A stretch of 64,000 bases of DNA from CAWEBF01 sp963807235 (GTDB taxonomy: Bacteria > Acidobacteriota > Vicinamibacteria > Vicinamibacterales > UBA2999): contig CAWEBF010000004.1 of assembly GCA_963807235.1 (NCBI GenBank), positions 124,001 through 188,000 of the forward strand, given 5' to 3'. How positions within the stretch are numbered: position 1 is the stretch's first letter; each line of letters begins with the position of its first letter. The position numbers were made by a program, and so were the translations under genes. The notes under the pieces are model-generated. The model saw only the letters and a list, made by a program, of their open reading frames with translations. It did no database searches and was not told where the DNA came from. This document shows, in pieces, positions 45,887 through 56,387 of the stretch.

Positions 45887-46766
45887 CTACTGCCAGCCGT
45901 TGCGCCAATACAAACACATCCGGTCGACGTTCATCGGCAGGAAGGGCCCGTATTGGAACAGATGCTCGTACTTCGGCAGCTTCACCTCGTTCGGCGCGCG
46001 GTCGGGGCACTTGCCCTCGAGATACGCCACGCGCACCGCTTCCTTGAGGTCGGTGAAATACGCCTTGAACGCCCGCACGTCGTCCTTGGTGCCCCAGCCC
46101 TTGGGGTTGTGGGCGCGAGAGTGGCCGACCACGAGCTTCTCCCAGTCGAGCGCCAGCACTCGGTCGATTCCCTGGAGCCACTCATCGACGTAGGAGTCGA
46201 AGATGTTGCGCCAGACCAGCTCGCCGACTGGCAGCCAGTCGGCCGCATAGATCACGCGTTGTTGCGGCACCGAAATCACCAGGCTGTTGTCCGAGTGGTT
46301 GCGGCCCATGTACAGCAGCTCCACGCGTGTCCGGCCGACGGTCAAGGTTTCCTTGTCATCCACCAGGCGCTCGGGCAGGACCACGGCCGGGTTTCTGAGC
46401 CGCTCGAGCTGCAACCTGGCGTTGCGGTGCGCCACGACAGTCGCGCCGGCCTCCTTGAACACCGCGCCACCGGCGATGTGATCGTAGTGGTGGTGGCTGT
46501 AGACCACGAACCGGATCGGCGCCGCCGTGACCTTGCGCACCTCGGCGAGATACACCTTGGCTGTATCGGGGCTAATCGGATCGGTAACGAGCACGCCTTC
46601 GGGCGCCACCACGAACATCGACTGGTAGCCCGCGGTACTCGAAGATGTAGACGCCGTCGGCGACGGCGCGGGTGTTGGGCGCCGGTGCCTGCTGGGCGTT
46701 CAGCGCAACCGCGGCGGCGGCCGCTGCGACCGCCACGGCCGAGAGTGTGCGCGCGATGCGGTGCAC
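45887..46766 (-). CDS. MBL-fold hydrolase (frameshifted); last gene of the large operon
   Basis: Signal peptide from the ATG at 46766 (V-A-V-A-A-A-A-A-A-V-A-L-N-A). Metal motif S-H-H-H-Y-D-H-I-A-G-G (canonical H-x-H-x-D-H), then V-V-A-H-R-N-A, G-R-N-H-S-D-N-S and A-A-D-W-L-P-V-G, and V-V-G-H-S-R as the third ligand region. One break near 46625 separates the N-terminal strand from the core. The active site is complete, so it should be a working periplasmic hydrolase. It is 28 bases downstream of the hydrolase at 46795. Confidence 0.8.
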
Positions 46767-46794
46767 GAGCTCGATCTCCTTCGGCGCGAAGTGA

Positions 46795-48003
46795 CTACTG
46801 GCTCAACCGAAGCTTCAGCCAGTTGGCGATCATGGTGGCGAGGATGTCGGGGTTCACGCCCGCCTTCGTGCCCATGTGCCCACCGTCGGGCACGATCCGC
46901 ACTTCCTTGGCGCTGCCGTGTTCCATCAGCAGGTAGCTGTCGGCAATCGGCGCCTGATCGTCAAGCTTGCCGTTGACGATCAGCATTGGCGCCGAGGGCT
47001 TCTCCAGCAGCCCCTTGTCCCGCAGCGACAGTGACGGCGCGACTTTGAAGACTTCTTCGAGCGACGTGACGCCCAACACCCAGCTGCGCGCGTCGAACAG
47101 GCTGCTGGGTCCCAGCAGGTAGTTGGCGGCGTTCTTGGTGAGCGCCGGCCTCAACCACTCCTCCTGGAAGCCGAAGTGGACGTTGCCACCATGGAAGACC
47201 GCCGCCTTGATGCGATCCGGATGCAGATGGGCGAGCTTGGCGGTCCAATAGGCGCCGAAGCTGCGGCCCCAGACGCCGATGCGCGAGCCGTCCACTTCCT
47301 TGCGCGTCTTGAGGTAGTCCATGGCCGCCAGAAATACACGTTCTGCGTTCGGATCGCGGAACGCGACCGGGCTCTCGCCGGTGCCGACGTTGTCGATGAG
47401 AAACGTGGCCAGCCCTGCCTTGTGCATGAGCGCCGAGTTGCGCTGCTGGTCTTCCTTCCAGACGTCCACACCGCCCCAATACATGACCACCGGGGGCCGG
47501 CTGACGCCCTTCGGCACTTGCAGATACGCCACGATCTTCTTGCCCTCGAAGGGGATCTCAAGTACTTCCAATGGCACTTCGAAGTACCTGGCCGCCTTGC
47601 GGAACATGCGCAATGCGTGCCCATAGGCTTCCTTCTTGGCTGGGGAACTGGGGACGGGGTAGCGGCCAATCAGGCAGTAGCCGAAGGCCAGGTCGTAGGC
47701 TTCCGCCAGCTCCCTGGCCGGCGCGCCCTGCTTGGCCATGGCGTCGCCGCGGGCCTCGTGGGCAAGCCCCACCTTGCACCACTTGGTGCCCCACTCCTCC
47801 TTGTCGAGGCTGGTAAGGGATTTCAGGACCTCGGCGACCTCGTCGGCGCGCACGTGGTCGAACGGGGGCGTTCTGGTGGCCGCCCGCCGCGTGATCTCGC
47901 GCTTCACGTCTTCCAGGCTGCGCTCCTGGCCGATGGCGGCCTGGGGCGTGCACATCGACGTCAGCGCGATTGCGCAGACCACTGCGGCGGCGGATCTCGC
48001 CAT
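46795..48003 (-). CDS. FrsA/DUF1100-like alpha/beta hydrolase, secreted
   Basis: 402 residues, intact. GAGGAGG lies 6-7 bases before the ATG at 48003, which is preferred over the ATG at 48009. The signal peptide ends near A-A-I-G-Q. A helical N-terminal half is followed by the hydrolase core: V-M-Y-W-G-G-V-D, nucleophile G-R-S-F-G (G-x-S-x-G), Asp in G-K-L-D-D-Q-A-P, His in G-G-H-M-G. Similar to FrsA and esterase-like proteins, but exported. It should cleave an ester. It sits between the isomerase and MBL genes of the operon. Confidence 0.8.
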   Translation of the reverse strand: MARSAAAVVCAIALTSMCTPQAAIGQERSLEDVKREITRRAATRTPPFDHVRADEVAEVLKSLTSLDKEEWGTKWCKVGLAHEARGDAMAKQGAPARELAEAYDLAFGYCLIGRYPVPSSPAKKEAYGHALRMFRKAARYFEVPLEVLEIPFEGKKIVAYLQVPKGVSRPPVVMYWGGVDVWKEDQQRNSALMHKAGLATFLIDNVGTGESPVAFRDPNAERVFLAAMDYLKTRKEVDGSRIGVWGRSFGAYWTAKLAHLHPDRIKAAVFHGGNVHFGFQEEWLRPALTKNAANYLLGPSSLFDARSWVLGVTSLEEVFKVAPSLSLRDKGLLEKPSAPMLIVNGKLDDQAPIADSYLLMEHGSAKEVRIVPDGGHMGTKAGVNPDILATMIANWLKLRLSQ

Positions 48004-48020
48004 CAACATCCTCCTCTCCG

Positions 48021-48979
48021 CTATGACTCGAGGAGCCTCTTCACGTAGTCCAACTGCCAGCGCGTCTGTTCCACCGGCGTGCCGGGCGCGTCGCGGTATT
48101 CGCGCTCGAGGGTCAGCCTGATCGGCCAGCGCTGGTCGCGGATGAGCGTCACGCACTCCTTGATCGGCGTGTCTCCCGTGCCCAGCTGAACGTTCGGGCC
48201 GTTGTCGCGCCGGCGGTCCTTGATGTGCAGGTGCGTGATGCGATCGTGGTGCTTGCTGCAGGAACGCGACGGAGTCGTTGTTGCCGGCGGTGTAGTGCCC
48301 GATGTCGAGGTTGATGACGAACGCCTTCGACATCGCGAGCAGCTTCTCCATGCTCTCGGCGGTCGCCACCTCGTTCGGGATCCTGCACCAGTGCGTGCGG
48401 GTGCCAGGCCGCCTGGATGCCGTAGCGCTCGGCGAACGGCGCGATGCGAGGTCCCATCGGCACGCGCGTCTGGTTGGTGGTGAACATCGGGACCTTCAAC
48501 GCCTGCATCTGCCGGAACACGGCATCGATCTCGGCGTCGGTCATGTGGTCGTCGATGGTCTGCACGTACGAGAACAGGTTCAGGCCCGCCGCGTCGAACT
48601 TCGCGCGCACCTGGCGGAAGCGGTCGAGCGGCTGCGCGATCCGCCACTCGCGCAGCGTCTGCCTGGTCCTGGTGTACTCGGGCGTGATGGTCGGCGGGCG
48701 GTTGGCCGAAGCGGCCGCCGTTGACGACCTTCGGAGCGCCCTGTGGAAATACCGTGACCAGCTCGACGTCGACGACGCCGAGCGCCTGTGCACTGTTCGA
48801 TGATGACGTCGATCGGATCGCGGCCGTCGCTCTCGCGGCAGCGGGTTCAGCGATCCGGTGATGATCCCGATCCGGACGCCGCGGACCGTCATGGCGCTGG
48901 CCGGCCGGACGCTCGGCCCGAGCAGCGACCACGCGACGCCGGCGGCCGCGGTCCTGGCGAAGTCGCGACGCGAGATCAT
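48021..48979 (-). CDS. xylose isomerase-like TIM barrel (sugar phosphate isomerase/epimerase), Tat-exported, frameshifted
   Basis: Tat signal S-R-R-D-F-A-R-T-A-A-A-G-V-A. The barrel is seen across frames: V-R-I-G-I-I-T-G-S, V-V-D-V-E-L-V, F-D-A-A-G-L-N-L-F-S-Y, A-A-W-H-P-H-A, V-I-N-L-D-I-G-H-Y-T, I-T-H-L-H-I-K-D-R-R and L-T-L-E-R-E-Y. The Glu/His/Asp metal ligands of the AP endonuclease 2/xylose isomerase fold are plausible in H-P-H, D-I-G-H and L-H-I-K-D. At least five breaks (near 48840, 48785, 48715, 48395 and 48250). The ATG overlaps the DUF6152 stop (ATGA). Confidence 0.7.
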
Positions 48980-49406
48980 CGCTCCTGTCCGGCTTCGCCC
49001 TTCGGGCGGGCGATGTCGTGGTACAGCCGCTTGCCGTCGGGCATGATCGCGTAGAAGAGGGAGATGCCCTTGGAGCCGTCCTTCATCGGATGGCCGACGA
49101 GCGTGATCGCGTCCCCGGCCTTGTAGGTCGCGCGCGTCCATCCCTGGCGGCCCATGATGTTGGTGGAGCCGCCCTCGACGTCCCAGATGCCGACCGTCGC
49201 CGGATCGACGCCGGGGCCGGGCTTGATCTCGATGGTCAGGTGGACGTGCGGGCTGATCCACTTGAACTCGGTCACCACGCCCTTGTAGGTGATGTCCTTG
49301 TCCATCTCGAACATGGCGAACGAATGGTGCGCGAGGGCGTGACGGCCGCTGGCGCTCGCCGAACACGCAGCAGCGCGACGACGGTGACGAGGAATCGGCT
49401 ACTCAC
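48976..49406 (-). CDS. DUF6152 family secreted protein (frameshifted), operon member
   Basis: GTG start with a strong GGGAGGTAAC immediately upstream. A signal peptide (F-L-V-T-V-V-A-L-L) is followed, after a break near 49370, by H-H-S-F-A-M-F-E-M-D, the family signature, then G-V-V-T-E-F-K-W-I-S-P-H-V-H-L. Its C-terminal half is shorter than that of the copy at 22474. The start lies 1 base after the stop of the preceding gene and the stop overlaps the next start (ATGA), so it is translated as part of the operon. Confidence 0.75.
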
Positions 49407-49407
49407 G

Positions 49408-50127
49408 TTACCTCCCGGCGGCCGGCGGCGCGGGGCGCCCCGACAGAAAGGCCGCGCGTTCGTCGTCGAACGGGTCGCAGGCCAGCGGCGGCTCGGGCTC
49501 GTAGTGCGCCGAGCGCGCGGACGTATCGGAACTCGTAGGTGTGCGGCTGCTTGAAGACAGCCGGGTCTTCCCACGTGGACGTCACCGACAGCACGCGACC
49601 GTCCTTGATCAGCCGGAAACGCTCGACCAGATGCGATTGCGAGGTGCGGAAGCCGCCGCCGGGAATCGCCGTGAGGCCCTTGGCGCCGTCGAAGCCGCGG
49701 GTGTCGACCACCAGGGTGTCGCCCTCCCACCGCGCGATCGAATCTCCGCTCGTCGTCGGATCGAATTCGTCCATGTTGGGATGCGAGGCCCGGAAGTAGA
49801 GGTGCCGCGGCGCCGCCACGGTCTCGAAGTTGATCGACCACTTCGCGCCGGCCCTGGCGGATGTTGATCGGCCGGGGGGAGTCCATCGCCGCCGGGAGGC
49901 CCTGGAAATTGCACCAGCGGATCGCGTGGGCGTCCTTGCGCGCCTGCTCGGCCAGCATCGCCGGCGTGACCCCGGCCGCCAGCTCGGCTCGCGGCACGTT
50001 CCGGCCGTCGAAGGACAGCTGCCAGAAGCCGCTGATGTCGGGCGGTGTCTGTGCCGCCGCCTCGTGCGCGAGCACGAGCGTCGCGACCAACAGAAGCAGC
50101 GCGCGGGCCGCGCGGGCGACAGCTCAT
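49408..50127 (-). CDS. secreted W-E-G-D-T-L family protein (frameshifted), operon member
   Basis: ATG at 50127, signal-like L-L-L-L-V-A-T-L-V-L-A-H-E-A-A-A-Q, then P-P-D-I-S-G-F-W-Q-L-S-F-D-G-R. After a break near 49860 the frame continues with N-M-D-E-F-D-P-T, R-W-E-G-D-T-L-V-V-D-T-R-G-F and L-V-E-R-F-R-L-I. A last break near 49520 gives the end Y-E-P-E-P-P-L-A-C-D-P-F and a TAA one base before the next GTG. Another break near 50100 splits the signal peptide. It is the closest relative of the gene just upstream, suggesting tandem duplication. Confidence 0.65.
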
Positions 50128-50901
50128 GGTTCTGCACCGGCGGCACGATCGACAGCCGCTGATTGGGATCGCTCGAGTCGCACCACGCCTCGAACGCCCA
50201 GCTGCCCGGAGGCGTCCGCTCGGTCACGATCTCGTAGGTGTGGGGCTTGAGATACACCTTCGGGTCCTGCCAGGTGTAGGTGATCGTCAGCCGCTTGCCG
50301 TCGGCGGACAGGCGGTAGCGTTCGGTCAGGACGGTTTCCGGCGTCCGCCAGCCGCCAGCCGTCACGTTGCCCGTGGCGAGGCCGATCGTGTCCACGACCA
50401 GCGCCCCGCCTTCATATCGTCCGACCGAGTGTCCGACGGCGGTCGGCGTCCAGCGGCTCAAGTGCGGGTGCACGCGGCCATCGAGGTGAATCGTGCGCGG
50501 CAACCCGGGATTCTCGCGCACGATCAGCACCTGGTCGCGGCTCTGCACGATGTGGAACGCCGCCGAGTTGGGCTCGACGCCGCCCGGCAGCGTGCAGCCG
50601 CCGTCGGTGACGACGTAGCCCTCGCCGGCGCCGCGCGGTTTCGACGGGTCGCGCGCGAAGTCGAAGCGCGGCTTGGCCGCACGGGCCGCGGCCTCGTCCA
50701 CGGCCTTGCGCGCGGCCGGCGTCAGCGCGGCGCGCGCGCAAGCGCGCAGACGAGTCCCTGAAAGCTGCCCGACCCGTCGACGTCGAGCCGCACCCAGCCG
50801 CCTTCGAGATCGGGCACCGCAGCGGGCGCGGACTGCCCCATCGCCGTCGAGGCGGCAGCCGCGGCGACCATCAAGGCGAGCAGCAGCGTCGAGGTGCGCA
50901 T
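50124..50901 (-). CDS. secreted W-E-G-D-T-L family protein (frameshifted), operon member
   Basis: ATG at 50901 opens a signal peptide (L-L-L-A-L-M-V-A-A-A-A-A-S). D-L-E-G-G-W-V-R-L-D follows and, after a break near 50738, R-Y-E-G-G-A-L-V-V-D-T-I-G-L, L-T-E-R-Y-R-L-S and T-W-Q-D-P-K-V-Y-L-K-P-H-T. G-G-C-T-L-P-G-G-V-E-P is a feature of this subgroup. As written the frame runs past the next start codon into that gene; an ATGA overlap at 50127-50124 would be the natural end if one more base is wrong. The end coordinate is therefore uncertain. Confidence 0.6.
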
Positions 50902-50914
50902 CGGCAGAGCCTCG

Positions 50915-52536
50915 CTAGTAGTACTTGATCTGGATCGGGCAGCCGGGATGATAGTTGCCCTTCTTCTGCTCGGCGGCGCAATGCTCACGGGAGCGTGCTG
51001 TGCCGCCCTTCAACAGCTCTTCGGCCTGCGCGCGCGTCAGCGTGGACTGGCCCTGCTCCAGTCCGACGGCATGGACGGGCGAGATGCGCTCGACGTTGAG
51101 CTTGTGCCTCTCGGTCACGTCACGAAAACCGTCGGGCCAATGCTGCCAGTCGAAGGCGGCGGTGACCAGGTCGCCTTCCATCAGCAGCCGTTCCGAGGCG
51201 ATGTAGCCCACCAGCACGTCCGCCATGTGGCCGTTGTTGGGCACCCAGTAGAGATCGAGCGCCTGGGTGTCGTCGGCGATCCGCAGGTGGTCGTCCACGG
51301 CCGTGAACTTGAGCGGTTTCGGGCTGCGGGCGAGATCGTCGGGAAAGTCCGGCGCCAGGTGCGCCACCATGTCGCGGAACTGCGGCTCGCTGCCGCGGCG
51401 CTGGACGATCGTCAGCCCTTCCGCCACGGCCTGGCGCAGGCCGGCGGTGTGATCGAAGTGGTTGTGGGTGGCGACGAGATGCGTGACCGGCTTGCCCGGC
51501 GCCAGCGTGCGCGCGTGCGCGATCACGGCTTTGGCGGTCGCCACGTTGACGCCCAGCTCGAACAACACGATGCGGTCGCGGAACTCGATCACCGTCGTGC
51601 CGCCCTGATCCACGCGCCACACGCCCTTGCCAATCGACCGTGACGTAATCGGCGGCACCGCGTACGACGGCGGCTCGGGCGCGGAGCTGACCGCGGCCGG
51701 CGCCGCAAGGTCGTCGATCTTCGCGTCGACCTGATAGGCGTCCACGTACAGCTTCAGGTAATCGACGTTGCGGTAGCTGAGGCGTGTCTCGTAGGCGAGC
51801 GGCAACAGCAGTCCGCTGTTGCCGGTGGCGTCGGCCCAGCCGGTGAACCGGGTCGTGAAGTTCATCTGGCCCACATTGGTATGGCGGGCCGACCAGCGGA
51901 TCCAGGCCGGCCGCCCATCCGCGGCGAACGCCGCCGTCAGCTTGTCGCCTTCCTTCAGCGTCACGTCCGACGACATCCAGCGTACCCTCGCGGCGCTGCG
52001 CCGAGAGCCGCGTGGCCGGATCCATCATCCGCCGCACCAGCACCGCCGGGTTGGTGACCATCAGCATGCGGCGCACGTGCACGCCGTCCACCTGCAGCGG
52101 GTTGTCGCTCTCGCGGGAGACGCGCACCGCCTTTGGCCCCTGCATGTCGAAGGCGACGTCGCCGTCGAGCACCTGGTTGACGGGCGCCCAGCTGTGGCCG
52201 AACGGGGCCAGGAACGGGAACAGCATGTTGCGCCGCTCGAGCAACTGGAAGCGGTTGTGCTCGAGGTCGTAGACGCGCCGCAGCTCGTTGGCGGCGATGT
52301 ACTTCTCCGGCGCGGCCGGGTCCCCCGTGATGCGGCCGCCGCCGAATTGATAGGCGTACTGCGCGTAGCCGCTCAACGTGATGTTCCCGGAGCGCCGGCA
52401 TCCGATCCGCGCCGCCCAGCGCCGTTGCCGCGCGCTGGACGATGCCCGCCGAGGCGCCGAGGCCGGCTTCTGCGCGACCGCCAGCGCCGTCGCGCCGACG
52501 GCGATTGCGAGCGGACAGGGCGGCGAATCGAGGCAT
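50915..52536 (-). CDS. two-domain MBL protein (frameshifted), operon member
   Basis: An N-terminal domain of about 200 residues (G-Y-A-Q-Y-A-Y-Q, R-R-V-Y-D-L-E, F-G-H-S-W-A-P) resembles a lipocalin or LolA-like beta-sheet. It is joined to a C-terminal MBL domain with A-T-H-N-H-F-D-H-T-A-G-L (canonical), F-T-A-V-D-D-H, N-N-G-H-M-A-D-V and E-G-D-L-V. The C-terminus has C-A-A-E-Q-K-K-G-N-Y-H-P-G-C, shared with the paralogue at 58164. At least four breaks, three of them in the first 60 codons and one near 51965. The start overlaps the receptor stop by one base (TGATG). Confidence 0.75.
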
Positions 52537-55499
52537 CAGAAGTCCACGTTGACGCTGAACTTCACCAGCCGTGGGTTCAGGACGAGCAGCGGCTGCCTGA
52601 ACGCCGCGTAGCTGGGATTCTCCGTCAGCGCCGCATTATCGTTGAAGACGTTGTAGAGGTCGACATTCAACGCCGTCTTGGTGCGGCCGAACCGGAGCAG
52701 CTTTCCGATCCGGAAGTCCAGCTGGTTCAACCGATCTCCGTACTCGTCGCCCGGCGTGATCACGTTCACCTGCACAACCGCCGCTCCCGCGAGCGGACGG
52801 CCGAGCGAGGGCGCCACCTGCCCCGAGGTGTAGACGACGTTGGCGATGACCTGCGGCCCCGGCACGCTCTGGAACGTGCCCGAGAACTGCACGTCGATTC
52901 CGGGAATCGTATAGGCGCCAAGCAGCTTCACCTGGGTCAGGTAGGGCGTCTCGATGCGGCAGTACGGGTTGAGAACGGTGGTCTCGGGCACCGCCGCGCG
53001 GATCTCGCAGCTGTCCGTGAGCGTGCGCCCCGTGCTGATGCCGCCCTGTGCCAGAACGCCGCCGCGCAGCCGGCTGGTAACGTTGACGTCCACGCCCTGC
53101 CAGTTCTCGCCTTGATCGCCGTAGCTCTTCGCGAAGGTGAGGAAGTTGTTCGGCGGCCGGGTCAACGCCGTGGGCGTGATGTTGTACAGGCCGCTCACGG
53201 TGTGGCCACCGCCATCAGGCAATCGCGCGTCGGTCGGGGCAACGACGCTGAACGGGGTGAAGTCGGTGGGTGCGAGCGCCAGGTTGTCGGTAATCAGGAA
53301 ATTCCCGTACCAGCGGCGGAAGTAACCGACGTCCACCGAAGTGCCAGACGCCACCTGGTGCTGCACGCTGACCGACCCCTCCCAGTTGTAGCCGCGCTTC
53401 CCCCACCCCGTCAGCGTCTCTGGATCGTAGGTCGTGCTGGGCACGGGATTGCCGTAGGCGAGGTTGTTGACGATCAGGCACTCGCCGTTGGCCTGCAGGT
53501 TCAGCAGATTACAGTCGGGTGTGAAGTTGCCGTTGGCGTCCGTCCACGTCCGCGTCACGCTTTGGACCGTGCGAAGCGGCGGCGTCGCCGACTCCCCGAA
53601 CGTGCCGCCATATGACATCTGCTCGACGTACCTGGAATAGGACGCCTTCAGCGCGGTGCGGCCGTTACCGAAGACGTCGTAGGCGACGCCGAGCTTGGGC
53701 GTCAGGTCGTTGAAGCTGGCCACGTCACCGGCCTGGAAGGTGACGTTGCGGTTAGGGGTGTAAACGTTCGGACCGAGCGTCTGCGTCGGGTAGCTGGTGC
53801 GATAGAAGTCGTAGCGAAGGCCCACGTTCGCGGTGAGCCGCCCCACCGTCCAACGATCCTGGAGGAAGATGCCTCCATCGTGCACGTGGGTCTGCGCCTC
53901 GTAGGGCGAACGCTGGGTGATCTGCACCGGGTTGCCGGCATTGAAGGTGTAGGACAGGTCGCCCGCCACCGGCACATTGAAGAAGTTGTGCATGTTCCCG
54001 ACGTGGTCCTGGTAGCCGATTTTCAAGGCGTGGGCGCCGGTGATGTAGGACACGGCCGCGCGCCAGGAGTTGTCCATCAGCTCGGAGCGGAAGCGCATCG
54101 ACGTGCCGAAGTAGCCGCGCGGGCCGCGATAGAACACCCCGCTCGCGAGATCGTTGACGCCAATCAGGGCCGTGGCGTCGTTTCCCCCCGTCGGCTCGAA
54201 ATAGCCCCAGTCCTCGGGCTTGTGGGCGAAGCCTGCGTCGACCAGGATGCGGTTGGAGACCGGCGCGGAGTAAGTCAGCGTGACCAGGCGCTTCCAGGGG
54301 AACTGGAAGTTCGCCGACGACTCGGGCGACGTCAGCGCCCGCGTATCGATGCAGCTGCAGCGTTCCTGCGCGTCCATGAAGAAGCTGAGTTTGTTTTTTG
54401 GATTGACCTGCCAGGTAAGACGGCCATTGACGCTCTTCCACTCCGAGTCTCGCGATCCCTGGAAGGTGGGATCGGGTGCATATAGAAACGAGTTCGGATC
54501 GCCGGCGTTCGCGTTGCGCAGCGCGCCGCCGATGTAGTTGTTCACCTGCTGCACGCGGCCGGAGGCGAAGAACCACAACCGATCGCGAACCAGGGGGCCG
54601 CCGAACGCCGGGTTCACTTCCCAGTTGCTCTTCACCTTGCTCGCCGAAATCAGCCCTCGATCCCGCAGTTCCTGATCGATGTTGTCCGACTGCAGGGCAT
54701 CGCTCGTGCCGGTGGCGAAAAACGATCCGTTGAAGTCGTTGCCGCCTTCGCGAGGGACGATGTTGATGCGGACGCCGCCCGTCGACTGCTCGGCCGTGCC
54801 CGCGGCGACATCCACGGCGACCTCCTGGATCATCCCGCTATTGGGCGCGAACGCGCTGGAGTTTGACCCGAAGGACTGCATCGACAGGCCGTCCACCATG
54901 CGGCGCAGGTCGCCGCCGCGGCCGCCATGGATCGACAGCGCCTGCATCACGTCGCCGGTGTTTCCGCCGACGTCCTGCGATTCGCCGCTGAACGTGGTGG
55001 AGAGCACCATGCCCGGAATCAGTACGGCCATGTTGGTGGTGGTGCGGCCGGTGGGCAGGGCGTCGATCACGTCTTTGCCCATCACGCGCTGCTGCTGAAC
55101 GCCCTGCACGTCGACGACGGGCGTCGCGCCGGTGACGGTAATCGTCTCCTCCACGCCGCCGACGCGCATCTCGGCGTTCACAGTCGCCGTCACCGCGCCC
55201 GCAAGCTCGATCCCTTCGCGCTTGACAGTGGCGAAGCCGGGGAGCGTGAACGTCACGCTGTAGGTTCCGGGACGAAGGTCTACGATCCGGTACTGCCCGG
55301 AGCCGTCGCTCACGACGCTGCGCACCTTTTCGATCAGGGCCGGGCTTGCGGCCTCGACCGTGACGCCTGGCAGCACGGCCCCGGAGGCGTCACGCGCCAC
55401 GCCGGCAATCGACGCCTGGGCGTACGCCGCCGACGGGAGAAGGATCACACACGCAACCAGGAATGCCGACTTCAGCAGACACTGCATAGATGTCACCAT
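52536..55499 (-). CDS. Oar-like TonB-dependent receptor
   Basis: 987 residues, intact, with GAGGAG just before the ATG at 55499. Signal peptide 1-28, then a carboxypeptidase-regulatory-like domain (I-A-G-V-A-R-D-A-S-G-A-V-L-P-G-V-T-V) and the plug region (M-V-D-G-L-S-M, N-I-V-P-R-E-G-G-N). The rest is a 22-strand-type barrel ending with alternating residues and a terminal Phe (S-V-N-V-D-F), the outer-membrane assembly signal. Oar/SusC-like receptors import or bind large substrates in Acidobacteria and Bacteroidetes. As the only transporter in the operon it defines the system as an uptake locus. The stop shares one base with the next ATG. Confidence 0.9.
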   Translation of the reverse strand: MVTSMQCLLKSAFLVACVILLPSAAYAQASIAGVARDASGAVLPGVTVEAASPALIEKVRSVVSDGSGQYRIVDLRPGTYSVTFTLPGFATVKREGIELAGAVTATVNAEMRVGGVEETITVTGATPVVDVQGVQQQRVMGKDVIDALPTGRTTTNMAVLIPGMVLSTTFSGESQDVGGNTGDVMQALSIHGGRGGDLRRMVDGLSMQSFGSNSSAFAPNSGMIQEVAVDVAAGTAEQSTGGVRINIVPREGGNDFNGSFFATGTSDALQSDNIDQELRDRGLISASKVKSNWEVNPAFGGPLVRDRLWFFASGRVQQVNNYIGGALRNANAGDPNSFLYAPDPTFQGSRDSEWKSVNGRLTWQVNPKNKLSFFMDAQERCSCIDTRALTSPESSANFQFPWKRLVTLTYSAPVSNRILVDAGFAHKPEDWGYFEPTGGNDATALIGVNDLASGVFYRGPRGYFGTSMRFRSELMDNSWRAAVSYITGAHALKIGYQDHVGNMHNFFNVPVAGDLSYTFNAGNPVQITQRSPYEAQTHVHDGGIFLQDRWTVGRLTANVGLRYDFYRTSYPTQTLGPNVYTPNRNVTFQAGDVASFNDLTPKLGVAYDVFGNGRTALKASYSRYVEQMSYGGTFGESATPPLRTVQSVTRTWTDANGNFTPDCNLLNLQANGECLIVNNLAYGNPVPSTTYDPETLTGWGKRGYNWEGSVSVQHQVASGTSVDVGYFRRWYGNFLITDNLALAPTDFTPFSVVAPTDARLPDGGGHTVSGLYNITPTALTRPPNNFLTFAKSYGDQGENWQGVDVNVTSRLRGGVLAQGGISTGRTLTDSCEIRAAVPETTVLNPYCRIETPYLTQVKLLGAYTIPGIDVQFSGTFQSVPGPQVIANVVYTSGQVAPSLGRPLAGAAVVQVNVITPGDEYGDRLNQLDFRIGKLLRFGRTKTALNVDLYNVFNDNAALTENPSYAAFRQPLLVLNPRLVKFSVNVDF

Positions 55500-56387
55500 T
55501 GCTCCTCTACTGCTAGGGCGCCGGGGCCGCCGCCACGCGGCGGCGGCAGCGGCTTCTCGAGCGGCGCCGCCGTCTGGCACGGCGCCGGGTTCCACTTGGA
55601 CTGATCCGCTTCGCGTGCGGAAGGACGTGCTGGTGATGAACGGCTGGGTGAGATACCGCGGGTCCTCGACAATCGTCGTGACCGTGAACCAGACGTCGCC
55701 GTTGGGCTCGTCGTGGCGGTGGAATGCCTCGGTCACGACGGCGTCGTCGCTGTAGGGCACGCCGTTCTTGCGCAGATAACCGGCGCGCATGTGCCGCGTC
55801 ACCGCCCGCAGGCTGCCACCCTGCAGCTGGCCACGGCCGCCGAAGCCGAGCCCGCGCGACTGCGGCTGACGGAACCACTGTGCCGCCGACACACCTTGCC
55901 AGGTGCGCTCAGCGGGCGGCGGCCCCGCCGTAAGGGTCACCGTGCCGGACGGCGCGGGCGTCTGGAACCGGAAGACTCGCGTCTGCTGGCCTGCGTCCGA
56001 TTCGAGCTTCAGGGTGTTGTCGTCCTGCCACGAGATGCGGACCCGCGTTGGCATCCGCATCAGCCCGGCCGCGCCGAAGGCCCGGCACTGATTGCCAGCG
56101 GCGTTGTCGGCACTCAGGTCCCACGCGTCGGCGGCCTTGCGGCCTTCGGGGTTCAGCGGCACGCTGGCGTAGTCGCCCTTCGGCGGCGTCACCATGCGCC
56201 AGCGCCAGTCTTCGGTGACGACCGACACCCACTGCCCCGTCAGATCCACCGGCGCCGCGGATTGCGCGGTCGCTGGCGGACCACCTTGCCGGCCTTGACC
56301 ACCCTGACGGCCGCCCTGGCCGGCTTGCGCCGCGAGCCCCACTGGCACGAGGGCCAGCGCACACATCGCAAGCGTCACGCGCCTCAC
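55493..56387 (-). CDS. secreted W-E-G-D-T-L-related protein (one frame break near the end)
   Basis: A GTG at 56387 overlaps the MBL stop (GTGA). The signal peptide is L-A-M-C-A-L-A-L-V-P-V-G-L-A-A-Q, followed by a Gly/Gln-rich stretch G-G-R-Q-G-G-Q-G-R-Q-G-G, then D-L-T-G-Q-W-V-S-V-V-T-E-D-W-R-W-R-M, Y-L-R-K-N-G-V-P-Y-S-D-D and V-E-D-P-R-Y-L-T-Q-P-F-I. A break near 55618 leads to the end W-N-P-A-P-C-Q-T and a TGA inside the receptor start. The last part aligns with the gene at 57328 (L-R-R-N-G-V-A-R-S-D-K). Function unknown. Confidence 0.65.
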